The notes: generated by a model not told the origin, from the letters alone. A DNA stretch of 64,000 nt from Plantibacter elymi (nom. nud.) (GCF_900177795.1 NZ_FXWJ01000001.1:930001-994000); one strand, 5' to 3'; positions 19,341 to 28,575 are shown, counted from the stretch's first letter. Translations and numbers: made by a program.

Positions 19341-19906
19341 GCGCCTTCGTGCGTCCGCCCGTCGGGCCCGTCGTGCTCCGCCTCGACGAGCAGGAGACCT
19401 CGATCCTCGAGCAACTGGCGAGCCAGCTCGTCGACATGCTCGAGGACGCGACGCGCGCCGGGCTGGCGACGGCCGTGGAGCTCGACCCCGCCATGGCGCG
19501 GCTGGTGCCCGAGGGGTACCGCGACGACCCCGAGGCCGCTGCGGAGTTCCGACGCTTCACCGCCGACGACCTCGTCGGCGGCAAGGTGACCGCGGCGCGG
19601 ACCGTCCTGGCGGCGCTCACCGCCGACGCGTCCGACGCGACTCAGCCGACGGACGTCCCGGTCGGGCACGAGGATGGTGCAGCCGTGACCCTCGAGGGTG
19701 AGACGGCCTGGACCTGGCTGCGGTTCCTCAACGACACCAGGCTCACCATCGCGGCTCGACTCGGCATCGAGGAGGACGACGCGGAGCCGTTCGACCCGGC
19801 TCCGACGACCTCGGACGACGAGCAGGATCCGCAGCTCATGATGGCGATCTACGCCTGGCTCGGGTACCTGCAGGAGTCGATCGTCGCCGTCCTCGACGAA
19901 GCCTGA
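19337..19906 (+). CDS. DUF2017 family protein, partner gene of clpS
   Basis: A 189-residue soluble protein beginning SAFVRPPVGPVVLRLDEQETSILEQLASQLVDML. It is followed by a DDPEAAAEFRRFT segment and a C-terminal helix-rich part ending in MMAIYAWLGYLQESIV. These match DUF2017. The function is unknown. The four-base overlap with clpS and the wide co-occurrence of the two families suggest a role in N-degron recognition or Clp regulation, but this is inference. No membrane segment or catalytic motif is visible. Confidence 0.85.
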   Translation: MSAFVRPPVGPVVLRLDEQETSILEQLASQLVDMLEDATRAGLATAVELDPAMARLVPEGYRDDPEAAAEFRRFTADDLVGGKVTAARTVLAALTADASDATQPTDVPVGHEDGAAVTLEGETAWTWLRFLNDTRLTIAARLGIEEDDAEPFDPAPTTSDDEQDPQLMMAIYAWLGYLQESIVAVLDEA

Positions 19907-19958
19907 GCCGCAGCGCCGGACACCTGCGACCCCGGTGCCACGGGTAGCCTTGGTGACC

Positions 19959-21164
19959 ATGCACATCCTCGTCTTCAGCGACCAGCACCCCGAGTCGTCC
20001 GGCGGGGCCCAGGTCTCGATCCGGCTGCAGCGGCGCTTCCTGGAGGCCGCAGGGCACACCGTCACCGTGTGCTCGCCGCGGATGCACCAGGCGCACGACG
20101 ACGACCCGCACTACCTCGACACCCCCTCGATCCCCATCACGCTCGACCGCGAGTACTCGATGACCGTGCCCGGCCGGCTCACCGACCGCTGGCTCGACGC
20201 ACGCCTGGCCGAGCTGCCCCCGGTCGACGTCGTCCACGTGCAGGCCGACTTCTGGCAGGCGCTCACGGCCTACCGCTACGCCGAACGGCACGGGATCCCG
20301 GCCCTCCACACGATGCACAACCGCATGGACGTCGGCATCGAGCAGACCATGCCGGCGCCGGGCCTCGTCGTGGGAGCCCTGTCCTGGTGGCAGCGTCGGG
20401 TGCTCCGGCCGCGGCTCTCGACCCTGCCGACGGGCGTCTGGTCCTACCTGCAGGAGTTCGCCAAGCGTGCGGCCGTCGTCATCGCGCCGTCGCACCACTT
20501 CGCGCGCGTCCTCCGTGAGCAGGGCGTGACCGCCCAAGCCGAGGTCCTGTCGACGGGCGTCGACGACGCGGTGCTCGACGAGATCCTCGACGAACGCGCG
20601 ACCACGCTCCACGTGCCGCACCGGCTGCCGTCCTTCGTGTGGATCGGGCGCTTCAGCCAGGAGAAGCGGCTCATGGAGTTCCTCGAGGCGGTGCGGCTCG
20701 CGGACGTCGACGCCGTGTTCCGCCTGTACGGGGCCGGACTCCTGCTCGCGAAGGCCCAGGCGTTCGTCGCCGAACACGACCTCGCCGACCACGTCGTCTT
20801 CGCCGGACGTGTCTCGTACCCCGACTCGCTGCGCGCGATCGCCGACGCCGACGCCCTCGTGCAGACGTCGATCGGGTTCGAGACGCAGGGCATGACCGTG
20901 TTCGAGGCGGCCGCACTCGGCACACCGTCGATCATCAGCGATCCGAACATCGCGGCGGAGCTCCCGGCCGACTCGATGTGGCAGCCGACGGACGGTGGGG
21001 TCGAGGCGCTCGCCGACGCGATCCGCCGCGCCGCCGCCGACATCGAGGCGGGTACCGCACCGGTAGTCGCACCGGGCCTCGCCCGCACCCTGCGCCAGTC
21101 GACGCAGACCACCCGCCTCATCGCCCTGTACGAGGCTGCCCTGGCGCCGGAGGCCGCGCGCTAG
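19959..21164 (+). CDS. GT4-family glycosyltransferase
   Basis: A 401-residue GT-B fold enzyme. The N-terminal acceptor domain opens with MHILVFSDQHPESSGGAQVSI, the usual GT4 glycine-rich loop. The C-terminal donor domain has FVWIGRFSQEKRLMEFLEAV and the E-x7-E motif in FETQGMTVFEAAALGTPSI. Such enzymes transfer a hexose from a nucleotide sugar to lipids or glycans. The next gene, 9 bases downstream, is a MGDG-synthase-like transferase, so successive steps in a membrane glycolipid are plausible. ATG 19959 was chosen over an in-frame GTG six bases upstream. TAGCCT at 19945-19950 suggests a leaderless start. Confidence 0.85.
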   Translation: MHILVFSDQHPESSGGAQVSIRLQRRFLEAAGHTVTVCSPRMHQAHDDDPHYLDTPSIPITLDREYSMTVPGRLTDRWLDARLAELPPVDVVHVQADFWQALTAYRYAERHGIPALHTMHNRMDVGIEQTMPAPGLVVGALSWWQRRVLRPRLSTLPTGVWSYLQEFAKRAAVVIAPSHHFARVLREQGVTAQAEVLSTGVDDAVLDEILDERATTLHVPHRLPSFVWIGRFSQEKRLMEFLEAVRLADVDAVFRLYGAGLLLAKAQAFVAEHDLADHVVFAGRVSYPDSLRAIADADALVQTSIGFETQGMTVFEAAALGTPSIISDPNIAAELPADSMWQPTDGGVEALADAIRRAAADIEAGTAPVVAPGLARTLRQSTQTTRLIALYEAALAPEAAR

Positions 21165-21173
21165 CATCGGCTC

Positions 21174-22637
21174 ATGCGCAGGACATCGAAGCAGCAGCCC
21201 GGGCCGAACGGCGGCGAGCGCGTCCTGATCCTGTCGGCCGGGGTCGGGTCCGGACACAACAGCGCCGCCGCCGCCGTGGAACAGGCGTGCGCCGGGCGTC
21301 CCCACGTCGCCGAGGTCGAGGTCCTGGACGTCCTCCAGGCGAGCACCTCCCTGTACCGCGACGTCCTCGGCAAGGGGTACTTCGTGCTCGTCGAAGAGAC
21401 GCCGTGGCTCGTGGAGTGGGGCTACGACCTCAGCGACGCACCGTTCCGTCGTCGCGGCCCGCTCGACCCCTGGACGCGGGCGAACGCGATGCCGGTGGTC
21501 AGCGCGATCAAGCGGTTCCGACCGACGGCGATCATCTGCACCCACTTCCTCCCGGCCCAGTTGCTGGCCTCGCTCATCCTCCGAGGCGCCGTCGACGCCA
21601 GGACCGCGATCGTCACCACGGACTACGACTTCCAGGGGCTGTGGTTGACGAGCGCCTTCCATGCGCTCTTCCTCGCCCGGGAGGAGGGACGGGTCCAGCT
21701 GACGGCCCTCGGTCTCCCGCCCGACCGCGTCGTGGCTTCGGGAATCCCCATCGCCGCCCAGCCGAGCGCCCCGGCCGAGCGCGACCAGGCAGCACCGCCC
21801 ATGTTGCTCATCTCGGCCGGTGCGTCCGGCGGTGACTACGCGCTCGCGGTCGTCCGACAGACGCTGCACCTCCGGTCGGCGTTCACCGCGACGATCGTGT
21901 GCGGACGGAACGAGGCCCTGCGGCGGAGCGTCGAGGACCTCATCGCGCCCGGCGACGACCGCTACACCGTGCTCGGCTTCACCGACGAGATGCCGCAGCT
22001 CCTACGTCGAGCCGACCTGTTCATCGGCAAGCCCGGAGGGCTGTCGGCGTCGGAGTGCATGGCCGCCGGTCTGCCGATGGTGCTCGTGAACCCCATCCCG
22101 GGGCAGGAGGTCCGCAACGGCGACTACCTCATGGAGCAGGGTGCCGCCGTCCGGTGCAACACCGCGACGACGATCGGGTGGAAGATCGACGGGATCCTCG
22201 GCGAGCCGGGGCGTCTGGCGCGGATGCAGGCCGCAGCCCGACGGGTTGGTCGCCCCGACGCGGCCCGCGACGTCGTCGACCGGCTGCTCGACGGTCCGAC
22301 GCGACCGTTCGTCGTGACCCGGGCAGCGCAGAAGACGATCTTCGACGCGAGCGCCCGACGGGTGGTCGCGAGCGAGCTCGAGGGCGAGTCGGCCCTCGTG
22401 CGCCTCGTCGACCCGGCGGCGTCCAGCACCGTGGCGCTGCTCCGGGCCGGTGAGCTGGACGACCTGCAGCAGCGCTACACCGGGCCGGACGGCACCCTCG
22501 TGCTGCGACGCGACGACGCGGTGCTCTCGGTCCGGCGCGACACCCAGCGCCTCCTCCGCGCCGTCCTCGGACGGGACGAGGAGCTCGCCGTGCGGGTCGA
22601 GGGCCTCGCCGACCTCGAGTCGGTCGACCCGAGCTGA
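21174..22637 (+). CDS. MGDG-synthase/MurG-like glycosyltransferase
   Basis: A 487-residue protein. The N-terminal RVLILSAGVGSGHNSAAAAVEQA is the signature of monogalactosyldiacylglycerol synthase-type proteins (GT28/MGDG_synth). The donor domain contains VLGFTDEMPQLLRRADLFIGKPGGLSASECMAAGLPMVL, with the GGLSxSE UDP-sugar pocket. The last ~110 residues (from about FVVTRAAQ) lie beyond the catalytic fold and have no recognised domain. It probably glycosylates diacylglycerol or a glycolipid made by the preceding enzyme. The ATG follows the previous stop by 9 bases without a clear ribosome site. A TAGCAT box overlaps the previous stop codon. Confidence 0.8.
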   Translation: MRRTSKQQPGPNGGERVLILSAGVGSGHNSAAAAVEQACAGRPHVAEVEVLDVLQASTSLYRDVLGKGYFVLVEETPWLVEWGYDLSDAPFRRRGPLDPWTRANAMPVVSAIKRFRPTAIICTHFLPAQLLASLILRGAVDARTAIVTTDYDFQGLWLTSAFHALFLAREEGRVQLTALGLPPDRVVASGIPIAAQPSAPAERDQAAPPMLLISAGASGGDYALAVVRQTLHLRSAFTATIVCGRNEALRRSVEDLIAPGDDRYTVLGFTDEMPQLLRRADLFIGKPGGLSASECMAAGLPMVLVNPIPGQEVRNGDYLMEQGAAVRCNTATTIGWKIDGILGEPGRLARMQAAARRVGRPDAARDVVDRLLDGPTRPFVVTRAAQKTIFDASARRVVASELEGESALVRLVDPAASSTVALLRAGELDDLQQRYTGPDGTLVLRRDDAVLSVRRDTQRLLRAVLGRDEELAVRVEGLADLESVDPS

Positions 22638-22647
22638 TCGGGCCGGG

Positions 22648-24915
22648 TCAGCCGGCTGTGTCCGGCAGTCGGGCGGGGTCGTCGTCGAGGTCGCTGTCGC
22701 CGGTCCGCAACGGGACCGCGGTCGCCCAGGTCGACGGGCTGTGCTGGGCGGCCTGCACGGCCCAGTCGCCGCCGCGGGCCGACCAGCGGCGGGTGACCGG
22801 GTCGCGTTCGAGCGTCGGTGTCGGATCGAGGACGACCCGGACGACGCGTTCCTCGCCCGCCTGCAGGGTCACCTTCCGGAACCCGAGGAGCTGGGCGACC
22901 GGTCGCTCGTGTGCGGTGTCGGCGGCGTAGAGCTGGACGACGGTCGACCCCTCGCGGTGACCGGTGTTCGTCACGAGGACCTCGGCGGTCCCTCCGGTGT
23001 CGTCGAACCGGTGCCCGAGCAGGCGGTGGTCGATCGTCGTGTACCCGAGGCCGAAGCCGAACGGGAAGGCCGGCGTGTGACCCTCCTCGTCCAACCGACG
23101 CTGACCCCAGCGGTCGTCGTACACGACGGCCTTCGCCTCGCGGTCGAACGGCGGCAAGTGTGCGGGATCGGTCGGGATCACGAAGGGCAGTCGTCCGCCG
23201 GGCTCGGCCACACCGGTCAGGACGTCGGCGAGCGCTCGACCGCCCTCCATTCCGCCGTACCAGGCGAGGACGAGCGCCGGGACGCGGTCGCGCCAGGCCT
23301 CGGTGAGGATCGCGCTCCCGCCGATGAGGACGACGACCGTGCGCGGGTTGGCTGCCGCGACGGCCAGGATGAGGCGTTCGTCCGACGGCCGGAGGCGGAG
23401 CGAGGTGCGATCGCCGCCACGCACGAACCGCGACGCCAGGTGCGCCACGCCCGTGATGGCACTGCGGAGTCGACCCGAGTCCAGGGCCGCCCCGAGGACG
23501 CCGACGTCGACCCCGCCGGTGACGACCGACTCGCCCTCGTCGTGCTGGTCGAAGCCGACGACGACGATGGCCGTGTCGGCGGCGGCCGCCGCAGCGACCG
23601 CGGCCCGCACGTTCCCGGCCGGGGTGCTCGTGATCTGTGTGTCGGGGAGTGCCTCACGGAGCCCCTGCAGCGGCGAGACGGTGGTCGGCGGACGGACGCG
23701 CGACGAGCCGTGGTCGCCGAGGTTCGCCCGGTCCGCGAGACGGCCGACCACCGCGATCCGACGGGTCGTCGCCGACAGGGGGAGGAGCGGTACGCCGTCG
23801 TCGACCGGGCGGTTGGTGAGGAGCACGATCGACTCCTCGGCGACATGCCGCGCGAGCGCGCGATGGGCCGAGCCGGCGACGACGTCCGCCGAGGGTTGCG
23901 GTTCGGTGCGGGTCGCGGCGTGCAGGAGGGTCGTCCGCAGGATGCGTCGTGCCGAGCGCAGGACGGTGGCGTGGTGGAGGGTGCCGGCTCGCAGGGCGGC
24001 GGGCAACTCGTGCGCCCGTCGCAGGCGGAGCGGCATCTCCACGTCCATGCCGGCCTCCAGGCTGCCGACCGCGTCATGCGTCCCGAAGACCCAGTCGCTC
24101 GTCACGAAGCCCGTGAAGCCCCACTCCTCCCGCAGCACCTCGGTGAGCAGCGGACGGTTGACGTCCATGTACTCGCCCCGCACCCGGTTGTACGCGCTCA
24201 TGACCGAGTCCGCGCCCGCGTCGATCACGGCCTTGAAGTGCGGCAGGTAGACCTCGTGCAGTGCGTGGTCGTCCACCGAGACGTCGACCTCGAACCGCTC
24301 GTCCTCCATGGAGTTGAGCGCGAAGTGCTTCACGCACGCCATCGTGTGGACGCGGACACCGCGGGTCATGGCCGACCCCATCCGGCCTGTCAGCACCGGA
24401 TCCTCGCCGTAACACTCCTGTGCGCGGCCCCACGCGGGATGGCGGAGCAGGTTGACGCAGACGGACGCCGAGTAGTTCGCCCCGCGGATCCGCGTCTCCG
24501 CCCCGATCGCCTCTCCCACCTGCTCCTCGAGCACCGGGTCCCAGGTGGCCGCCCGCGCCATCGTCACGGGGAACGCGGTGGACTCGCCGATGACGACACC
24601 GCGGGCGCCGTCACTGAACCGGATCCCCGGGATCCCGAGCCGTGGGACGGCTCCGGCCACGAACGGACGCCGGTGGAGCAGCACGGGGATCAGCGGGAGG
24701 AGTCGGCGCGGGGAATCGCCGTCGAGCAGCCCCAGGAGCTCCGCGTCGGTCAGCCGCTCGATCAGTCGTTCCGCGCCTGCGTCGGCGTCGAGACGTCCGG
24801 CGCGGATGTCCCGCACGACCTCGTCGTAGGCGTCGCCCTCGGGTGGTCCGCCTGCGCGGCGCTGCTTCGGCGGACGCGCGTGCCGGCGCCCGGTGACGAT
24901 TCCCATGCTCTGCAT
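22648..24915 (-). CDS. Glycoside hydrolase family 3 (beta-glucosidase-like)
   Basis: A 755-residue enzyme without a signal peptide, so probably cytoplasmic. The GH3 N-terminal barrel includes ACVKHFALNS (K-H motif) and the nucleophile motif GFVTSDW, with Asp as nucleophile. The (alpha/beta)6 sandwich domain shows IAVVGRLADRANLGDHGSS. The C-terminal fibronectin-III-like domain follows PFGFGLGYTTIDHRL. GH3 enzymes cleave beta-glucosides, xylosides or N-acetylhexosaminides; the domain order (barrel, sandwich, Fn3) favours beta-glucosidase or beta-xylosidase. I chose ATG 24915 because GAGG lies seven bases upstream; 24906 is possible. It is convergent with the preceding glycosyltransferase, only 10 bases apart. 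Confidence 0.9.
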   Translation of the reverse strand: MQSMGIVTGRRHARPPKQRRAGGPPEGDAYDEVVRDIRAGRLDADAGAERLIERLTDAELLGLLDGDSPRRLLPLIPVLLHRRPFVAGAVPRLGIPGIRFSDGARGVVIGESTAFPVTMARAATWDPVLEEQVGEAIGAETRIRGANYSASVCVNLLRHPAWGRAQECYGEDPVLTGRMGSAMTRGVRVHTMACVKHFALNSMEDERFEVDVSVDDHALHEVYLPHFKAVIDAGADSVMSAYNRVRGEYMDVNRPLLTEVLREEWGFTGFVTSDWVFGTHDAVGSLEAGMDVEMPLRLRRAHELPAALRAGTLHHATVLRSARRILRTTLLHAATRTEPQPSADVVAGSAHRALARHVAEESIVLLTNRPVDDGVPLLPLSATTRRIAVVGRLADRANLGDHGSSRVRPPTTVSPLQGLREALPDTQITSTPAGNVRAAVAAAAAADTAIVVVGFDQHDEGESVVTGGVDVGVLGAALDSGRLRSAITGVAHLASRFVRGGDRTSLRLRPSDERLILAVAAANPRTVVVLIGGSAILTEAWRDRVPALVLAWYGGMEGGRALADVLTGVAEPGGRLPFVIPTDPAHLPPFDREAKAVVYDDRWGQRRLDEEGHTPAFPFGFGLGYTTIDHRLLGHRFDDTGGTAEVLVTNTGHREGSTVVQLYAADTAHERPVAQLLGFRKVTLQAGEERVVRVVLDPTPTLERDPVTRRWSARGGDWAVQAAQHSPSTWATAVPLRTGDSDLDDDPARLPDTAG

Positions 24916-25012
24916 TCTGCACCCTCGACCGACGTGTTGAGCCCCGACGCCCGACCGCGCGATCCGCCGCACGGTGGAGGACACCTCGGCGGACGCCTGC
25001 GAGGATGGGACG

Positions 25013-25681
25013 ATGTCGGGACACGAGGGGGAGTCGGTTGCCGCGATGCAGCCGCTGATCGAGGCGGACGGCGTCGGAGCGGTGATCGACGGGGAGGCCC
25101 TGCTGGCGCCGACGGACATCCGGGTCGAGCGGGGGATGGCGCTCGCCGTCCGGGGCCGGAACGGGTCGGGCAAGACGACCCTGCTGCGGATCCTCAGCGG
25201 ACGGCTGCGCCCGTCGAGCGGGACGGCGACGATCGGCGGCCGGACCATCGACGACCGCGACCGCGCGGTGCGTCGCTCCGTCTCGGCCCTCATCGGCACC
25301 CCGGCCTACGCGCCGGACCTGACGCTGCGCGAACACCTGCGCTACATCTCGACGACGTGGGGCGTGACCGGGCAGGCGGCGGACGACGCCACCGAGGAGC
25401 TGCTCGCGGCCCTGCGCATCGACACGCTCGCGCGCCGCTTCGCCACGGAGCTGTCCTCGGGTCAGTCGCAGCTGTTCGCCCTGGCGACGGCGCTCGTCCG
25501 GCCCTTCGACGTCCTCGTGCTCGACGAACCGGAGCAGCGCCTCGACGCCGAGCGGCGTGGCCTCGTCGCCGACCGCATGCTGCTCGCGAAGGAGCGCGGT
25601 GCGGCGATCGTCTTCGCGAGCCACGACGCCGGGCTCGTCGAACGGGTCGCGGACGAGGCGATCACGGTCGAAGCCCCGTGA
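25013..25681 (+). CDS. ABC transporter ATP-binding protein
   Basis: A 222-residue ATPase with Walker A GRNGSGKTT (about residue 44), signature LSSGQSQLFALATALVRPF, and Walker B VLVLDEP. The signature is LSSGQ rather than the usual LSGGQ. GEGESV and other polar residues precede the domain start. It should energise the 579-residue membrane protein encoded next, whose GTG start overlaps its stop (GTGA at 25678-25681). The substrate is unknown. The absence of a binding protein gene suggests export. The ATG at 25013 has GAGGAT six bases upstream, which could be a weak ribosome site or a -10-like box. Confidence 0.85.
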   Translation: MSGHEGESVAAMQPLIEADGVGAVIDGEALLAPTDIRVERGMALAVRGRNGSGKTTLLRILSGRLRPSSGTATIGGRTIDDRDRAVRRSVSALIGTPAYAPDLTLREHLRYISTTWGVTGQAADDATEELLAALRIDTLARRFATELSSGQSQLFALATALVRPFDVLVLDEPEQRLDAERRGLVADRMLLAKERGAAIVFASHDAGLVERVADEAITVEAP

Positions 25682-27417
25682 GCACCGGCTCCGGGCGCAT
25701 CTCGCGCGACGACCGTCGGGTCCTCCGCGCCGGCCGGGCGGTGCTCGCCGCGCGCGACGGTCGTCCGCGGGTCACCGACGTCGCGTTCGTCGTCTACGCC
25801 GCGCTGCTCGTCGCACTCATCGTGGGCGCTCCGCTCGTGCGGTTCGCTGTCCTCGGACTGATCGAGCCGGATGCCGCGGGCGTCGTGGCGGCCGTCCGGC
25901 CCGGGGCGGTCGCGCTGATCTCGGCGATCGCGACGATCGTCGTCGTGCTCGGTGGTCGGACGAGGGGACCGGTCGTGCCGAGGCCCGCGGCGGTGCAGTT
26001 CCTCGCCGATTCGCCACAGCCGCGTCGACTCACGCTGCGTCGTCCCTTCGTCGCCTCCGCGCTCGCACTCGCGGGGCTCTCGGTCCTCGTGGCCGGGGTG
26101 GTCGGCTTGTCGCGACTCCTGGTGCCGGGGGAGCGAGCCGCCGTCTCGATCGGCGTGGCAGCCGACACGGCCTCGGTGATCGGCATGACCGGACCGACCG
26201 TGCCCGCCGCCGTGGTGGCGTTCGTGATCGGCGCCGTGGGCTTCTCGCTGCTCCTCGCGGTGGCGTGGCTGCTCGGTCAGCACGGTTCGCGTCGGACGGT
26301 CGCCGCCGTCGTCACCGTCGCCGGCGTGGGCGGGGTGTTCGGGCTCCTCGTCCCCGGCATGCTGCTCGTCTCCCCGTGGGGCTGGCTGGGGCTCCTCTGG
26401 TCGCCGGTGGCCGGTGGCATCGAGGCCATGGTGCTCGGCAGCGCACTCGCGACGGGGGACTGGGCGGCGCTCTTCACCTGGGGTGGCGGCGGCTCGTTCG
26501 CGTCGGTGGGGGTGCCGGTGTCGTGGTGGCCGGCGGTCGCGCTCGTCGTGCTCGGGGCTGTCTCCCTCCTGCTGGTCCCGAGGGCGCTGGACGGGCTGCG
26601 GAGCGGACCCCTCCTCGACCAGGCGCTGCGCTGGCAGCGGGTCGGGATGATGCTGCAGAGCGGTGACGCCTCGGGTGCCGTCGGCGGGCTGCGAGCCTCC
26701 CCGACGAGCGGTCGCCGCGTTCCGCTGCGGATGATCGGGCCGTTCTGGCTCGTCGTCCTCCGGCGGTCGATCGTCGGAGCACGGCGGACACCTGGGCGGG
26801 TCGCCCTCGGTTCCCTGGTCCTGGCGGCGTCCGGTGCGGCGGTCGGTCTCTCGTTCGGGCTTCCGGACGGTGTGCGGTGGATGCTCGCCGTCCCCGCGGC
26901 GTTCCTCGCCTACCTCGCGGTGGGTGTCTGGTGCGACGCGGTGCGACACGGCGTCGAGAGCGCCGGGACACCGACGCTCTACGGCCGGAGCCCTCGGCTG
27001 CTCGTGCTCGCTGGAGCCGTTGCCCCGCTGCTGGCCGCGGTCGTGATCGGTGGGATCGGAGCGCTGCTCGGGGCGCTCGCCTCCGCGGCACCGGGTGGGA
27101 TGACCCTCCTCGAGTCGCTCGGGTGGTGGCTGCTGCTCGCGGTGTGGATCGTCGTGCTCCGGACGTTCGACGCCGCGAAGGGACCACTGCCGATCCTGCT
27201 GCTCATGCCCGTCGCGACGCCGTTCGGCGACGCCTCCTCGCTGAACGTCCTGCTCTGGCAGTCGGACGCCATCCTGCTGGCGCTCCTCGTCGGTGGTGGG
27301 TTGACCGCGCTGGTGCCGGTGGCGCCGGGTGCGGCGGTCGTCCTGCTCGTCCTGGTACTCGTGATCGTCGCGGCGTTGGGGTTCGCGCGGTTGCGGAAGC
27401 TGTCCCGGCCGGCCTGA
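25678..27417 (+). CDS. Large ABC-type permease of unknown substrate
   Basis: A 579-residue membrane protein starting at GTG (VSTGSGRISRDDRRVLRAGR...). It has a cytosolic N-terminal ~35 residues and about 12-14 hydrophobic segments. The longest soluble break is near 320-360 (LRWQRVGMMLQSGDASGAVGGL). It resembles actinobacterial ABC permeases of the DUF6297 kind, but I am not certain of that family. Translational overlap with the ATPase gene makes a two-gene exporter likely. A perfect 20-bp hairpin ends the unit. Confidence 0.75.
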   Translation: MSTGSGRISRDDRRVLRAGRAVLAARDGRPRVTDVAFVVYAALLVALIVGAPLVRFAVLGLIEPDAAGVVAAVRPGAVALISAIATIVVVLGGRTRGPVVPRPAAVQFLADSPQPRRLTLRRPFVASALALAGLSVLVAGVVGLSRLLVPGERAAVSIGVAADTASVIGMTGPTVPAAVVAFVIGAVGFSLLLAVAWLLGQHGSRRTVAAVVTVAGVGGVFGLLVPGMLLVSPWGWLGLLWSPVAGGIEAMVLGSALATGDWAALFTWGGGGSFASVGVPVSWWPAVALVVLGAVSLLLVPRALDGLRSGPLLDQALRWQRVGMMLQSGDASGAVGGLRASPTSGRRVPLRMIGPFWLVVLRRSIVGARRTPGRVALGSLVLAASGAAVGLSFGLPDGVRWMLAVPAAFLAYLAVGVWCDAVRHGVESAGTPTLYGRSPRLLVLAGAVAPLLAAVVIGGIGALLGALASAAPGGMTLLESLGWWLLLAVWIVVLRTFDAAKGPLPILLLMPVATPFGDASSLNVLLWQSDAILLALLVGGGLTALVPVAPGAAVVLLVLVLVIVAALGFARLRKLSRPA

Positions 27418-27457
27418 GCCCGAGCGGGACCGGGCAGGGCGCGAGAACAGGAGAACA

Positions 27458-27502
27458 GCGCGAGAGCCGGACGGAATCGCACATTCCGTCCGGCTCTCGC
27501 GC
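27458..27502. terminator. Perfect bidirectional hairpin terminator
   Basis: Bases 27458-27477 (starting GCGCGAGAGC) pair without mismatch to 27483-27502 around a CGCAC loop. This 20-bp stem lies between the convergent permease and siderophore-binding-protein genes. Both strands can form it, so it likely ends both transcripts. Confidence 0.8.
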
Positions 27503-27535
27503 GGATCTCCTCCTGTGGTGCGGGTGGGCTGGACC

Positions 27536-28546
27536 CTACTTCGCGACCTTGGCGGCGGCCTCGGCGAGCTTCGGGACGAGCTGCTCGAGGACGACGGGGA
27601 TGCTGAGCACGGACGCCGCGCTGTAGGCCTGCGTGAGCTCGTCGGCGGGGTCGAGGACGATCGCGCGACCGTCCTGCACCACGGGGAGGCTCGCGAGGAG
27701 CGGGTCGGCGGTGGTGTCCGCTGCGCTGAACCCGATCGGGAGGAGGACAGCGACGTCGGCGTCGAACGCGGACACCTGCTCGGCGGAGACCGCCGCGTAG
27801 AAGCCGGAGGCCTCGAGGTCGAGGACGGCCGGGTTCTGCTGGAAGCCGAGGTCGGCGAGGATGTCGAAGCGACCGTCGCCCTCGAGGTAGGCGCCGTAGG
27901 CGTCGCCGAACTTCGTCGCGGCGACGGTGGTGAGCCCGGCGAACTCCTGGTGGACGTCGGCGGCCTCGTTGATCGACTGCTTCGTGGCGGAGACGAGCGC
28001 GTCGCCCTCCTGGGTCTTCCCGAGCGCGGCGGCGACCTGCTCGAGCTGGACGTCCCACGGGGTCGCGAATGCGGCGGTCCCCTTCGGTGCGAACACGGTC
28101 GGGGCGATCTCCGAGAGCCGCTCGTACTGCTTCTCGTCGCCGGCGGATCGGGTGTTGAGGATGAGGTCGGGTTCGAGCGCCTGGATCTGCTCGTAGTTGA
28201 CGGTGTCGCCGCTGTCCTCGATGATCTCGGGGGTCACGTCGCCGAAGAGGTCGGTGGCCCATGGGCCGACGGCCTTGTTGTCGGCGCCGAAGGACTGCCA
28301 GTCGTACACGCCGACGGGCACCACGCCGAGGGAGAGTGCCATCTCCGCGTCGGACCAGCCGAGGGCGACGACGGTGAGGTCGCCGGCGGGCTCCGGGACG
28401 GTCACCTCGCCGAACATCGTGTCGACGGTGCCGAGCGTGCCGGTGGAGGCGTCGTCGGTGGAGGACCCGGCGGTGCAGCCGGCGAGGGCGAGGCCGGCGA
28501 CCGCAAGGGCGGCGACGGCGGTGAGGGTGCGGGGCATGCGGCGCAT
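27536..28546 (-). CDS. Iron-siderophore ABC transporter substrate-binding lipoprotein
   Basis: A 336-residue class III binding protein (FepB/FhuD/FecB-like). The signal ends with lipobox LAGC near residue 24, so it is a membrane-anchored lipoprotein. The mature part has VVALGWSDAEMALSLGVVPVGVYDW near the N-lobe start and YEQIQALEPDLILNT, the family helix. The C-lobe ends with LTQAYSAASVLSIPVVLEQLV. It captures Fe(III)-siderophore and passes it to the FecCD-type permeases encoded at 31.2-33.3 kb. A DtxR-like box lies 30 bases upstream of the start. It is separated from the rest of the system by a repeat-flanked two-gene insertion. Confidence 0.9.
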   Translation of the reverse strand: MRRMPRTLTAVAALAVAGLALAGCTAGSSTDDASTGTLGTVDTMFGEVTVPEPAGDLTVVALGWSDAEMALSLGVVPVGVYDWQSFGADNKAVGPWATDLFGDVTPEIIEDSGDTVNYEQIQALEPDLILNTRSAGDEKQYERLSEIAPTVFAPKGTAAFATPWDVQLEQVAAALGKTQEGDALVSATKQSINEAADVHQEFAGLTTVAATKFGDAYGAYLEGDGRFDILADLGFQQNPAVLDLEASGFYAAVSAEQVSAFDADVAVLLPIGFSAADTTADPLLASLPVVQDGRAIVLDPADELTQAYSAASVLSIPVVLEQLVPKLAEAAAKVAK

Positions 28547-28575
28547 GTTCTGCTTTCCGTTGAAGACGTGGGGTA

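Noticed and set aside
22450-25677. 5' part of a 1655-codon plus-strand frame
   Set aside because: Only the part from 25678 (the permease) is real. The upstream part is antisense to the GH3 gene and out of frame with the MGDG-like transferase.
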